Shown: piece by piece, positions 10,524-21,282 of the stretch
Position numbering within the stretch: the stretch's first letter is position 1
Layout of the letters: every line of letters begins with the position of its first letter
DNA from: Portulaca oleracea
Taxonomy: Eukaryota > Streptophyta > Magnoliopsida > Caryophyllales > Portulacaceae
DNA: 64,000 bases
NCBI GenBank assembly: GCA_029582165.1
Contig: CM055868.1
Location: 23,373,891-23,437,890 of the forward strand
Direction: 5' to 3'
Notes under the pieces: model-generated
Database searches by the model: none
Seen by the model: only the letters and a program-made list of their open reading frames with translations
Told to the model about the DNA's origin: nothing
Translations under genes and position numbers: made by a program

Positions 10524-11271
10524 TGTTATCTCGATTTTTTGATATCTTGATTTTCCGCATCCATTAATTTAATTGGATTACAGGTGACTAATATTCGTTG
10601 AAAAGGTGACCAATAATATATGTTTTATTGATTAGTAGTGGAGTCATCATATTAATAAATGGTGTAGAAGTGGCTAATAACATTTTTGATATGTTTTGAA
10701 ACAACGTAGTGACAACAATGATGAATCTGCACAAGGAGACGTAAGATGAGGGTCAAATTGGTGGTGAGAATGACGTAGAAGTTGATCGCGGTATGATATT
10801 TTATGTTGCTCATATGACTATCAGTAATGAACGAGTATTTAGTATTGCTATAACGACAATCGTACAAAATGCATATATGACTATTTGGATTTAATAAGGA
10901 GACTATTATGATTAAGAAATATGGTTATTTTGAAAATTTTCATGACTTTAAATGAAAAGAGTGACATACTAGGTCTGTTGATGTGACTATTCCTTGTTTT
11001 ATTTTGAATTTGTTGTTATTTGTAAATCTTATTGCACTTAGTATGACTGCCTTATTTTGCCAATGTGACAATACCGTTTTAATAAGTCAACTATTTTAGT
11101 TTTCTTAAATGTCGATATGATATGCGTGACTATGCGGAGTTTTTAATGTGACTTTTAAGATTATGGTTTTATGAAAGTTATCATACAAGTTACGACCATT
11201 AACTTTTAATATGGTGATAGTAATATTTAATAAGGGACTATTTCGGTATTTTATATGTCAGTGTTGAATGT
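10524..11271. other. Non-coding stretch, no gene seen
   Basis: A/T-rich sequence with no convincing open frame. The word GTGACTA/ATGACTAT recurs loosely (for example about 10583, 10607, 10816, 10879, 10983), which might be decayed subterminal repeats of a DNA transposon, but spacing and sequence are too irregular to call. Confidence 0.3.
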
Positions 11272-11946
11272 GTGAATATAGTGTTGTATGAAGGTGGCTA
11301 TTATGATTTTTGTTTGCTTAATTTGTATGAAATTTCTATGAATGAAGATTTTTCTCAATCTCAGGTTTTGTCCTTCGCTCCAAGCGAGGATAAGGTTGCA
11401 TGTACATGCAAAATTTTTGAAGAAACGGGTTTGTTGTGCTTCCAATGTATTAGGGTGCTTCACATGCATTCAGTTTTTCGTATACCTCACGCTTACCTCC
11501 CATCAAGGTGGACAAAAAATGCTAAGGCTGAGGTAGGGGGAAGAATGAAACTAAAGGTGACTAATATGGAAGAGAGAAGTAAGTATGATCCATGGAGTCA
11601 TATTATGGCTAGGAACTTTCATGAGCTAGTGCTACGGTGCCAACATTCTCCAGCAGCTTGTGCTATCGTTAAGGAAGGACTAAAAAATTTATCAGAGAGT
11701 ACCAGTGAGGTTATGGATTCTAGTGTCAACGATAACATGGATCACATTAATACAGGTTTCACTAGAATCATTTTGGATCCCGTGCGAGCTACAACAAAGG
11801 GAAGATCATCGAGAATTAAGAAACACTTTCAAAGGAGGAAAAAACCCAATGCAACACAAAAAAATGGTGATGTGAATGGTGTTGGGAATCCCTCGATAAT
11901 GTTCAAATATAACCGAGTAATCAAGTCAACGTGGCACGGTGGATGA
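11272..11946 (+). pseudogene. FAR1/FHY3-related (MULE-derived) C-terminal fragment with SWIM zinc finger
   Basis: An open frame of about 224 codons; the first ATG is at 11338. It contains LSFAPSEDKVACTCKIFEETGLLCFQCIRVL, which aligns with the SWIM zinc finger of FAR1-related proteins (C-x-C...C-x-H). The final His is Gln here (LCFQ), so zinc binding is probably lost. It continues with IPHAYLPSRWTKNAK, matching the family's IPxxYxxxRWTKxAK motif, then a basic tail. FAR1-related proteins are transcription factors derived from Mutator-like transposases. The N-terminal FAR1 DNA-binding and transposase domains are absent. It could be a decayed FAR1-related gene or a MULE transposase remnant; the sequence does not decide. 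Confidence 0.65.
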
Positions 11947-11999
11947 TGTCTTTGCTAGAAGATCTCTTAACTAGTAATTGAACAGTTCAATCACAACCG

Positions 12000-12843
12000 T
12001 GTTAGTTGGTCCCACATGGTCACACAAACCAGTACACTAAGGCAAGAGTATGTTGGAAAGAGGGTCGGATCGATAAAGTATTGAATCAAGGAGGCCAAAA
12101 AACCCCTATGTTGTAAAGAGGAAGCACCACGGAAGGTGGCAAGGGGCACCATGGTCCGTGGTAGGGTGACCACGGTCCGTGGTGTCCTCCTGGGTAGTAG
12201 ATTTTGAATCGGCACTCACCACAGTCCATGGTGATGAGGCGCGTCCCATATTGGAAATGAAACTGTCATTTCTCCTCCCTCTCCCATATAAAAAGGGGTC
12301 CTTTGTGGATGGAAAATTTGTCCATCCATCCCAATAAGTGACCATTTATAAGGCTAATCTCTAAATTTGAGATTTAAGGGATACCGGCAAAACTTTCTTT
12401 TTAAAGTTCCTGGTTTTAGGAGTCTGAGGGTGATTCCCGGGAAACCGCCCTAATGAAGGAAGGACGAACTGTGTTGGATATGGTCAAACATACTCTTTTG
12501 ATCCCAGCTTGATCAGGGTTGAAACGGTCTAGCAGCCGTGCCGAAAGGCGATGCGTGGACCTTTTGTGGAGGATTCCTATTTTCGAATCTTTTACTCGGA
12601 GTCCCTTTAGAGTATGGAGCGTTCAAGAGTACAAGGCCGGCCGAGGCGTTACTATTTGAGAGACCCGAGGTAATACTAAGCCCCTGCTATTTCTGTTATG
12701 TTATTTATTTTTGGGTTAGTTTAGATTAGGTGAGAATCCTAATAGTAAGGATTCCTATTTCGCCCCTAATCGGGGTGGTCCCGATTAGATCAGGCCCACC
12801 TCCTCTTGTGGCCTAGATAGGTCTTGACCACCCGAACCCATCA
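12000..12843 (+). repeat. Candidate 5' LTR of an unidentified retrotransposon
   Basis: A segment starting TGTTAGTTGG and ending ACCCATCA is followed one base later by TGGTATTAGAGCCT, a close variant of the tRNA-iMet PBS. An LTR-like TATA box (TATAAAAAG, about 12287-12295) lies inside. A second LTR was not found, so the borders are inferred from TG...CA and the PBS only. It includes a GGTCCGTGGT palindrome cluster at 12126-12238. Confidence 0.45.
12126..12238. repeat. CCACGG/CCGTGG inverted repeats in LTR
   Basis: ACCACGGAAGG, CACCATGGTCCGTGGT, GACCACGGTCCGTGGTG and CACCACAGTCCATGGTG occur within about 110 bp and can pair with one another (for example ACCACGG with CCGTGGT). The word resembles the palindrome cluster at 8021-8323 in an unrelated LTR and the last 20 bases of the window. 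Confidence 0.6.
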
Positions 12844-12844
12844 A

Positions 12845-12858
12845 TGGTATTAGAGCCT
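12845..12858 (+). other. Primer binding site, tRNA-Met-like variant
   Basis: TGGTATTAGAGCCT differs from the canonical TGGTATCAGAGC by one base within the matched part. It lies one base after the candidate LTR end. Confidence 0.45.
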
Positions 12859-13798
12859 CAATAGCATGCTTATGTTTTGCCTATCTCTCTTATATGTTTC
12901 AAATGTTGAATCATGTTTAGATAGCCTTGCTAGATTGCTTGTTTATGTCTTTTGTGTTGTAATCTTGGTAGATATGATCTATTAGGATATATTCATGTTA
13001 GATTAATTGTTAATTTGGCTTGTTGTGTCGGTTAACCTTGATTATTAGATGTAATGATCTTGTTGTGGTTGAAACTTGGCTTTGGTTGATTGGATATTGG
13101 TTTTGGATGTTTGGTTTCCCATTACGATCACATGTGGGTTGTCGGTACGAGAAGTGGAAAGCTTTGATCGTGGCAATTGTTTCCATAACCATAGATGCGC
13201 TTTTGAGCTTCACTCCTTGTTTGACAAGGAATCTCGAGCACAACACTAGGTGTCTTACTCGGGATTTTGGTAAAAGTCATAGCCTTTCCTCTATCATTTT
13301 GAGCCTCTTGAGTAATTGTTGCATTTGACACCGTACTCGCGATGGCTCTTGTGATCATATTGGATTCTTTTTGAGCCTCTTAAGTAATTGTTGAGTTTGA
13401 CGCCGTACTCACGATGGCTCTTGTGATCATATTAGATTCTGTTTGAGCCTCTTGAATAATTGTTGTGTTTGACGTCGTACTCGTGATGGCTCTCATGGTC
13501 GTATTGGGTTTTGTGAGGTAGGGCATAGTTTGAATGTGACTGACATGTGATTCCACACTCATAACTAATGCCACTTCATGTTTTCTTCAAACATCAAACC
13601 GGAAAATATGACGTTTGGGTCTAAAATGTTTAGACTTGAAATCTCGTTTTCTATAACTTCCCGGTTAAATTAGATTTAACTTGCGGTATTGAACTGGGTG
13701 ATTCCATTCAAGTACTACATTGAGAAAAGAGTTGATTTTGGAAATCAACTATAAATCCATCAGTTGGGCATAAATAGATTGTTTTGTGGAGTTGGTAG
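12859..13798. other. Presumed interior of the LTR element at 12000, no gene recognised
   Basis: There is no recognisable gag or pol. It contains the 72-bp tandem repeat at 13301-13516. The sequence resumes after element B at 19832, because B's duplication CTAGG (13799-13803) is repeated at 19827-19831. Confidence 0.35.
13301..13516 (-). repeat. Three tandem copies of a 72-bp unit
   Basis: Units start with GAGCCTCTT at 13301, 13373 and 13445, exactly 72 bp apart, and diverge at a few positions each. On the minus strand the unit encodes a 24-residue repeat with open frames (..ITRAI.ST.SN.TI.QEAQ..SNM). The exact multiple of three hints at a former coding repeat, but no domain is recognised. 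Confidence 0.75.
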
Positions 13799-13803
13799 CT
13801 AGG

Positions 13804-14526
13804 TGATGCATAATGGATCACAAGACAGCCAAAATGCCAAGAAAGAACACGGATCAAAACACAAGTAAGAACTTGCAAGAGATGAATCAAGAAGGACCTT
13901 TGAACAACGATCTGAACAGAGGTAACTTTGATAGAATGAGCAACGAAACTCCTCGGATTGATACAGCCACACCACAATCTTCAAGAGCTCCTACTCCTCC
14001 TTTACACCACCCAAGAATGCTCAATCTTGGATTAGAAGAGAAGATTTAACACGAAAAACCCAAAGGTAATTCGTTTTCTAGCCAAAACTAGAGAGAAACT
14101 AAAGCATCAACTTTAGAGAGATTTGTGTTTATTATCAATATGAATGAATTGTCTTTACAAGAGACCCAAGGGGTCTATTTATAGGAATAGGAAAACCCCT
14201 CCCTAAAGACGTCACCCCAGCAAGGCCGCGTCACCCCGACAAGGCCCTTTAGGCGACACTTACAACAAAGGCCCTTTAAAGAAAATACAATATCTCCTAA
14301 AATACAACTCCAATACTAAAGATTCAAAAGCCAAAATGTACATAAGGAATAACCCTTCCACATAGCTAAATGAAAACTTCAAGACTCTTGAGATAAGGAG
14401 CTCAAAAGTCCCTTAGTTTTGGAGATATTCGCGATGTCATGTGAGAAACCACTTGAAACAATTTGTAGCAGACTGGTAAGGTCCTTTATAGCTTCCTCTT
14501 GATGCATTGAAGTATGATATGCATCA
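13804..14526 (-). repeat. Element B 3' LTR (left)
   Basis: A 723-bp LTR with TG...CA ends. Its right-hand portion (14379-14526) encodes the last 49 or so codons of the integrase polyprotein on the minus strand. A minus-strand TATA-type sequence lies at about 14175-14182. It differs from the right LTR at about five positions by eye. Confidence 0.9.
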
Positions 14527-16079
14527 TTCTCCCTTTCTTGAAAAGAGTTTGCCCTCAAACTTGGAATTTCTTCATCTTCATTATAATAGGGCTTAAGATC
14601 ACACACATTGAAAGTACAACTTCCTTCATACTCATCTTCCATCTTCAAGCGATAAGCGTTATCACCAAGTCTTTCTAAGACCTCATAAGGACCTTCACCT
14701 CTCGGTTTCAATTTCCCTTTTCTCTTACTTGGAAATCTCTCTTTCTTCAAGTGTAACCATACCAAGTCTCCAGGCTTGAATATAACCCTTTTCCTCTTTT
14801 GATTCATTTTCTCTTCAACCTTTTGAGTATATCTCTTAATCTTCTCACGAACTTCCTCATGTAACTTCTTAATCTCCTCTACTCTTTTACTTGCTTCAAA
14901 ACTAAACTTCGTAGATGTAGAGATAGGAGATAAATCCATGGGTTTAAGAGGATTTCTTCCATAGACAACTTCAAATGGAGATAACTTTGTAGCACGATTA
15001 GGACTTCTATTATAAGCAAACTCGGCAATGCTTAACAAAGTATCCCAACTCTTCTTTTCTTTATTCACCAATGTCCTCAACAAGGCTCCCAAGGTTCGAT
15101 TGACTACCTCCGTTTGTCTATCCGTTTGTGGATGACAAGCCGTGCTAAACTTGAGCCTTGTTCCAATCTTCTTCCAAAGAGTAACCCAAAAGTGACTTAG
15201 AAACTTAGAGTCCCTATCACTCACCATAGTCTTGGGTATGCCATGCAACTTCACAATTTCATCAAAATATAAGGTAGCAACTTTCGTAGCATCATATGTA
15301 GTGTTGCAAGGTACAAAATGCGCCATCTTTGAAAATCGATCTACAACCACCATAATAGAATCCTTACCTCTTTGAGTTCGAGGTAGACCCACAATGAAGT
15401 CTAAACTCACATCTTCCCAAGGGTAATATGGAATAGGTAGTGGTGTATATAAGCCTTGTGGTAACACATGTGAGTTGGCAAGGTTGCAAGTACCACATCT
15501 CTTAACAATATGCTCAACATCCTTCACCATGCTAGGCCAAAAGTAATAATCTCTCAACATCAAATAAGTCTTCTCTATGCCAAAATGTCCCGCCAAGGCA
15601 CCTCCATGAACTTCTTGAATCAACAATTCGCGCAATGAGGTCCTTGGTATACATAATTGATTTCCTTTGAATAAGAAACCTTCTTCGATATGAAACATTT
15701 CATGAGGATGCTTCTTTGCCAACTCATATACTTCTTTGAAATCTTGATCATCTCGATATAAGTCCTTAATATGCTCAAATCCAGCAACGTTAGAATCAAG
15801 AACATATGTAAGTAAGTACCTTCTTGATAGAGCATCGGCGCCCTTGTTCAAATGCCCGGCCTTATGCTTGATCACAAACTGAAAAGCTTGCATAAATTCA
15901 ACCCATTTTGCATGTCGTGGGTTAAGCTTGTGTTGGCCTTGGATAAACTTGAGAGCTTCATGATCACTATGTAGAATAAACTCTCCACTTAGTAAGTAAT
16001 GCCTCCAATGCTCAAGAGCTTTTATAATGGCATAGAACTCCTTGTCATATGTACTAAACTTCCTTTTGGCATCATTCAA
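14379..16079 (-). pseudogene. RNase H (C-terminal part), integrase and C-terminal tail of element B
   Basis: 566 codons are open on the minus strand. In order they hold the RNase H end (YSTYDKEFYAII.ALEHWRHYL...HSDHEAL), the His2-Cys2 zinc module of integrase (HGGALAGHFGIEKT...CGTCNLA), and the integrase core with D (SLDFIVGLP), D (VSDRDSKF) and E (QTEVVNR). A GPY/F-type region follows (GEGPYEVLERLGDNAYRL), then FNVCDLKPYY and about 49 residues encoded inside the LTR. All integrase catalytic residues appear present. The frame is separated from upstream pol by an insertion near 16116, so no full polyprotein can be made. Integrase inserts the cDNA into chromosomes; in CRM elements the C-terminal tail is linked to centromere targeting. 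Confidence 0.85.
14527..14541 (-). other. Element B polypurine tract
   Basis: On the minus strand a purine run (AAGAAAGGGAGAA) abuts the 3' LTR; on the plus strand it reads TTCTCCCTTTCTT. The position is right for plus-strand priming. Confidence 0.65.
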
Positions 16080-16096
16080 CTTCTCGCTAAAGTAGG

Positions 16097-16486
16097 CTAT
16101 TGGCCTTCCCTCTTGTGGATAAGGACGGCACCAATGCCAACTCTACTAGCATCCACTTCTACTTCAAATACTTTGTCAAAACAAGGCAAGGCTAGAAGAG
16201 GTGCATTACATAACTTCTCTTTGATACTTTCAAACGCCAATTGAGCATTTTTGCTCCATGTAAACTCCTTTTGCTTCAACAACTCAGTCATAGGAGCCAA
16301 AATAGTAGAAAAATTCTTGATAAACCTTCTATAAAATGAAGCTAATCCATGAAATGATCGTACCTCATGTATACTCGTTGGTGTTGGCCATTCTTGGATA
16401 GCTTTGACCTTTCCTTTGTCTACCTGAATCCCATTTTGGAGAGCACATATCCAAGGAAGATGACCTTGGTTGAGAAAAATGAGCAC
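16097..16486 (-). pseudogene. RT thumb and RNase H start of element B (frameshifted segment)
   Basis: This encodes [43 protein letters not shown]...[16 protein letters not shown], the RT connection and the first RNase H Asp. It is out of frame with the RT segment upstream because of a one-base deletion near 16437 relative to E. It goes out of frame again after GAVL near 16116, where two bases are inserted relative to E. Confidence 0.8.
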
Positions 16487-17937
16487 TTCTCCAAGTTGGC
16501 GTAGAGCTTTTCTTTCTCCAAGATATACAAAACTAGCTCTAAGTGCTTTACATGGTCATTCTCACTTCTACTATATACAAGTATGTCATCAAAGTATACT
16601 ACAACACACTTTCCAATCAAAGGTTTCAATACATGGTTCATTAACCTCATGAAAGTAGAAGGAGCATTTGTTAGACCAAAGGGCATTACTAACCATTCAT
16701 ATAGACCTTCCTTCGTTTTGAATGCCGTTTTCCATTCGTCTCCTTCACATATGCGGATTTGATGATATCCACTCTTCAAATCAATCTTTGAAAATACAAC
16801 ACTTCCATAAAGTTCATCAAGAAGATCCTCCAAACGTGGAATGGGGAAACGATATTTGATGGTGATTTTGTTGATGGACCTACAATCCATGCACATACGC
16901 TCGGTACCATCTTTCTTTGGAACAAGTAACACTGGGACCGCACATGGACTCATGCTTGGACGAATAAGGCCCTTTTGGAGTAGCTCATCAACTTGCCTTT
17001 GAACCTCATGGGATTCCTTGGGGTTCATTCGGTAGGCTTGCTTATTTGGTAATGTAGTTCCCGGAATGAGATCAATCTTGTGTTCAATGTCCCTTCTGGG
17101 TGGCAATCCGTGGGACATTTCTTTTGGAAACAAATGTCCAAACCTCCTCATCAAGGGTGAGAACCGTGGATGATCTTTGGTTGGGGAAGCTTGTTCTTCT
17201 TGGATATTCGCCAATATCAACTCTTTATGCTCATAGAATTCATGTTGTTCCGCCTTTAGTAAAGATACAATGTTAGTCTCCCTTTCTTTCTCTTTTGTTG
17301 GTGGAGGCCGAATAGAAGAAGGGGGCAATGGAGCCAATGTAATCTTCTTCTTGTTGATGACGAATGAGTAGGTATTCAATCTTCCATCATAAGTTACATA
17401 CCTATCAAAAAGCCACGGTCTACCAAACAAAATATGACAAGCATCCATGGGTATTACATCACACCATACATCATCTTTATAATTCTTCCCAATGGACAAT
17501 GAGACTAATACACGTTTATCAACTCTAATGCCCTTCCCATGGCTTAACCATTGAATATTATAAGGAGATGGGTGAGAACTTACATCCAAATTCAGCTTTT
17601 CTACCATTGTAGTAGAGGCGGCATTAGTACAACTACCACCAACAATTATAAGGGAGCATACCTTCCCTTGAACGGTACACCTAGTATGGAATATGTTCTC
17701 TCGTTGCTCCTTGTCATTTGGGGTAGAAGCCACACTTAACGCCCTTCTAAGCACCAACAATTCGCCTTCATCCGCTTGCTCAACCTCCTCATCATTATCC
17801 TCCTCATTTTCGGCAAGCTCACAAGGTTCCACTTCATGTTCACTTTCATACAAGCTTGGTTCAACAAACAAAACACTTAGATATTCAACAAGAGAAACCG
17901 TGCGCTTGTTAGGACATTCGGATGCAATATGACCCAA
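16420..17937 (-). pseudogene. Zinc knuckle end, protease and RT of element B
   Basis: About 505 codons are open on the minus strand. They start within the CCHC knuckle (GHIASECPNK), followed by an acidic linker and a pepsin-like protease segment (CSLIIVGGSCTNAAS), where C and E have CSLIIDGGSC. The catalytic Asp is therefore Val, which should abolish protease activity. The RT domain is well kept ([70 protein letters not shown]). It ends with a one-base deletion at LSK.G. It is preceded by a nonsense codon at 17983-17985. Confidence 0.85.
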
Positions 17938-17982
17938 CCCTTGGCACCTAAAACATCTTCTTGGTGGTAATGTCCTTGGTTC

Positions 17983-18846
17983 TTAGACTTGGGTTTTGGG
18001 TGGGGGATTTTGTGGCTGGTTTAATGTGGGTTTGGCGTAGGGTTTAAGGGAGGATGGGGGCTGATTTTGTGGAGCTTTTGATTGTGTTTGGGGATAAGGA
18101 CGTTGGGTATAGGGTTTGGATGTGTTTGGGAACGTCCTTTGCGGTTCCTTGGCTCTTTCTTTTCTTTGCCTCTCCACTTTCATAGCCAAGTTACTTAGCT
18201 CATCAAGAGATTCATATGAATGTAATTCAACTATATGACGTATCCAATCATTCAAACCAATCAAGTAACGTACCAGAATTTGTGGTTCCTTCTCCTTGAG
18301 ATCACAACGCCAAAGGAGATGTTCAAACTCCCTTGTGTATTCTTCCACCGATTTAGAGCCTTGGACAAGCTTTTGCAACTTGTAGTAGTTGTCTTCAACG
18401 TATGATTGGGAAAGGAACTTGGATTGCAACTTCGACTTCATCTTATCCCAAGAGCGGATCTTTTCTTTCCCTTTTGCAACTCTCTTCTTTTGAAGGTTAG
18501 TCCACCAAATACTAGCATGTTTTCTCAATTTCAAAGCAACGTACTTCACCTTGAGCTCATCACTACAATCTTTCAACTCAAAAACACGTTCAACCGTATG
18601 TATCCAATCAAGATAATCTTCTACATTCAAACTACCATCAAATTCAGGAACTTCGACTTTAAAATCCAAACGTTCATGCCTTTTAGACTTTGAACTACCT
18701 TCACCATGTGACGAGACACCATCACGTATGGATCCTTCACGTAGCATTTTGTTTTCTTCCATTTGTTTACCCAATTGCACACGTAAAAATGCTATTTGTT
18801 GCTCGAGTTCATAAACCTCATTTGATTTAGATTCATCGTTTGCCAT
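17983..18846 (-). pseudogene. gag (capsid) of element B
   Basis: 287 codons from an ATG at 18846 to a TAA at 17983. It has an N-terminal coiled coil (YELEQQIAFLRVQLGKQMEENKML), then the capsid region (VEVPEFDGSLNVEDYLDWIHTVERVFELKD...KLRKHASIWWTNLQKKR...QGSKSVEEYTREFEHLLWRCDLKE) and a Pro/Gln-rich tail. In E the frame continues through the CCHC knuckle. Here CAA has become TAA (VQESRTLPP against V*EPRTLPP), truncating gag before the zinc knuckle. Confidence 0.85.
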
Positions 18847-19085
18847 TAGAAATCAACTTGATGTCATATGAACTCACGAGGGAAATGGGACGGATTTTGG
18901 TTAGGTATGTGTTTAGGACGAGGGTTCTTTGAGGAGCTATGGGTTCTTTATGAGTTCTTGATGGGTTCTTGATGAGTTCTTGGAAGAACTATCAAGGGGG
19001 CGTGTATAATATGGGGGTTTATGCGATTTTGTGACAAAAACAAGGTCCAAGATTTATGCAAGAAACAAAGGAGATTCATCTAAAC

Positions 19086-19100
19086 ATGGCTCTGATACCA
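19086..19100 (-). other. Element B primer binding site, tRNA-iMet
   Basis: The minus strand reads TGGTATCAGAGCCAT three bases inside the 5' (right) LTR. It is complementary to the initiator tRNA-Met 3' end. Confidence 0.85.
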
Positions 19101-19103
19101 AAT

Positions 19104-19826
19104 TGATGCATAATGGATCACAAGACAGCCAAAATGCCAAGAAAGAACACGGATCAAAACACAAGTAAGAACTTGCAAGAGATGAATCAAGAAGGACCTT
19201 TGAACAACGATCTGAACAGAGGTAACTTTGATAGAATGAGCAACGAAACTCCTCGGATTGATACAGCCACACCACAATCTTCAAGAGCTCCTACTCCTCC
19301 TTTACACTACCCAAGAATGCTCAATCTTGGATTAGAAGAGAAGATTTAACACGAAAAACCCAAAGGTAATTCGTTTTCTAGCCAAAACTAGAGAGAAACT
19401 AAAGCATCAACTTTAGAGAGATTTGTGTTTATTATCAATATGAATGAATTGTCTTTACAAGAGACCCAAGGGGTCTATTTATAGGAATAGGAAAACCCCT
19501 CCCTAAAGACGTCACCCCAGCAAGGCCGCGTCACCCCGACAAGACCCTTTAGGCGACACTTACAACAAAGGCCCTTTAAAGAAAATACAATATCTCCTAA
19601 AATACAACTCCAATACTAAAGATTCAAAAGCCAAAATGTACATAAGGAATAACCCTTCCACATAGCTAAATGAAAACTTCAAGACTCTTGAGATAAGGAG
19701 CTCAAAAGTCCCTTAGTTTTGGAGATATTCGCGATGTCATGTGAGAAACCACTTGAAACAATTTGTAGCAGACTGGTAAGGTCCTTTAGGGATTCCTCTT
19801 GATGCATTGAAGTATGATATGCATCA
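19104..19826 (-). repeat. Element B 5' LTR (right)
   Basis: A 723-bp LTR nearly identical to 13804-14526. The same C-terminal integrase codons are present but here lie upstream of the gene. It is followed by the target duplication CTAGG. Confidence 0.9.
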
Positions 19827-19831
19827 CTAGG

Positions 19832-21273
19832 TGATTCCAGTTGGACCTCTACAAAATGATCCTCAGCATGGATTTGGAATTTTCTGAGTATATTTGCTCT
19901 ATTTTGGAAATTGAGCAAAATAAGGATGTGTCTAGCCTTAAAATTTGGAATTTCAAGAAGGAAAACAGTTTCCTATCTCGCCTAAAATTGTTTTGGACTG
20001 GAGGTATAAACTTGATAAAATTGAACTTTGTTCAGTTTATATGTGTTTTTACTTGCTTTTGTTTGGGGTTTGTTTGATGCAAATTTGTCTTGGCCTTATC
20101 CCTTGATTTTGGTTGATATGTTGCAAGTTGGATGCCTTCTATAATTGTTATGAAGTTGGTTTTGACATATGTTGATATGTCATTTTGCAATGTTGCCAAA
20201 ATAAATTGCTTGATCGCATGCGCTCTTAGTATGGTCTTAGCTAGTCTGGTTTTACCGGCCTGTGTGTCGAGTTGGGTGAAATACGACTTGCGTGCCGTTG
20301 ATTTGAGTATATTTTCAATTTAATTTGATTAAAGTTGTAATTTATATTTGAAACCAATGTAATCTCATTTGAGGAGACCCGCTTGTAAACCTTGTAATGT
20401 TGAGACATGAAGTTGAGTGGGAGCCCAAAGCAACTTGGATGTTGGTTCCAGTGGGAGCAAGTATATTTATGTTGCGATGTTTGAAGAGGTAGTTCTTGAA
20501 AGTGTTTGAGAAGGTGTTCTTGAAGTGCCAATTAAGAGAATCCTTGAATTGTTCAAGTTGGAATTCTAGAAGTTTCAAGAAAGAGTTCTTGAAGGCTTGA
20601 ATTTAAATTTGTTCAATTAAGTTTAGGTAACCATACTAGGGTTTTCTTTAATTTTTTTTTTTTTATCTTTAGTGCTTTGAATGGTTCGTAGCATGTTTCT
20701 ATCGTTTATTATGCCTTTTTCATGCTTGATTCACAAGTTTCACCTATAATCGCATGCTTAGGATAAAAAAAATGTACTGTCTAAAATTTGGACATATATA
20801 TGATTGCTGAACCTAGCGACCACCAATTGGATTATGGGCGGTCTTTGCCAAAGAAAGTCATCCATGTATCAGTAACATGTTGGATGGAAGTCAGGTTTAT
20901 TCATAATGGCGGGCTAGAGAGTCTAGAGTCATGAGCAACAGAGAGAGGTGATGTATGACATGCACAGATTCTCGCCAAGAACCATTTAGAATGATTGATC
21001 ATAAGATGATCTACGTTAGGTGTAATAACCCGAGGAAAATCACCCCCTTAATACACATTAATTAGTTTAAATAATAAAGGTTAACAATAAATCACGAATA
21101 ATTAAAGCGCGTGTTCCATTTTTTTTTCCTCTAACCTAGTGTATATTTTGCAGGACTTGAACAACGCAACGACTGGCATTAAATCTCGTTCAAGTTTAAT
21201 CACCTCGAGCATTTCTTTTTGATAACTTTCAAGATGTTCTAGATGGAATATGAATTCTTTTTGTTGGGATCTA
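19832..21273. other. Host sequence between element B and the Mutator element, no gene seen
   Basis: This continues the sequence broken by B. It is A/T-rich with no recognisable domain; a poly-T run lies at about 20646-20664. A segment beginning TGTAATAACCCGAGG at about 21021 resembles the start of long LTRs of plant gypsy elements, but no partner copy was found, so it is not called. Confidence 0.35.
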
Positions 21274-21282
21274 TTTTTATTT

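Larger units (their letters stand above)
13804..19826 (-). mobile_element. Element B: CRM-like Ty3/gypsy chromovirus, defective
   Basis: A complete 6023-bp element on the minus strand with TSD CTAGG (13799-13803 and 19827-19831). It has two 723-bp LTRs, a tRNA-iMet PBS (19086-19100) and a polypurine tract beside the left LTR. Coding order on the minus strand is gag, zinc knuckle, protease, RT, RNase H, integrase and C-terminal extension into the LTR. The TGATG...CATCA ends, iMet PBS and integrase frame running into the LTR are features known for plant CRM chromoviruses. Lesions are a nonsense codon before the zinc knuckle, a protease Asp changed to Val, and two frameshifts near 16437 and 16116. 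B belongs to the same family as C and E. Confidence 0.9.

Noticed and set aside
10560..11250. Subterminal repeats of a CACTA or MULE transposon (GTGACTA words)
   Set aside because: Spacing and sequence are too irregular, and no terminal inverted repeat or duplication was found.
21021..21040. Start of a long LTR (TGTAATAACCCGAGG)
   Set aside because: Looks like a gypsy LTR start, but no matching end, partner LTR or target duplication could be found.
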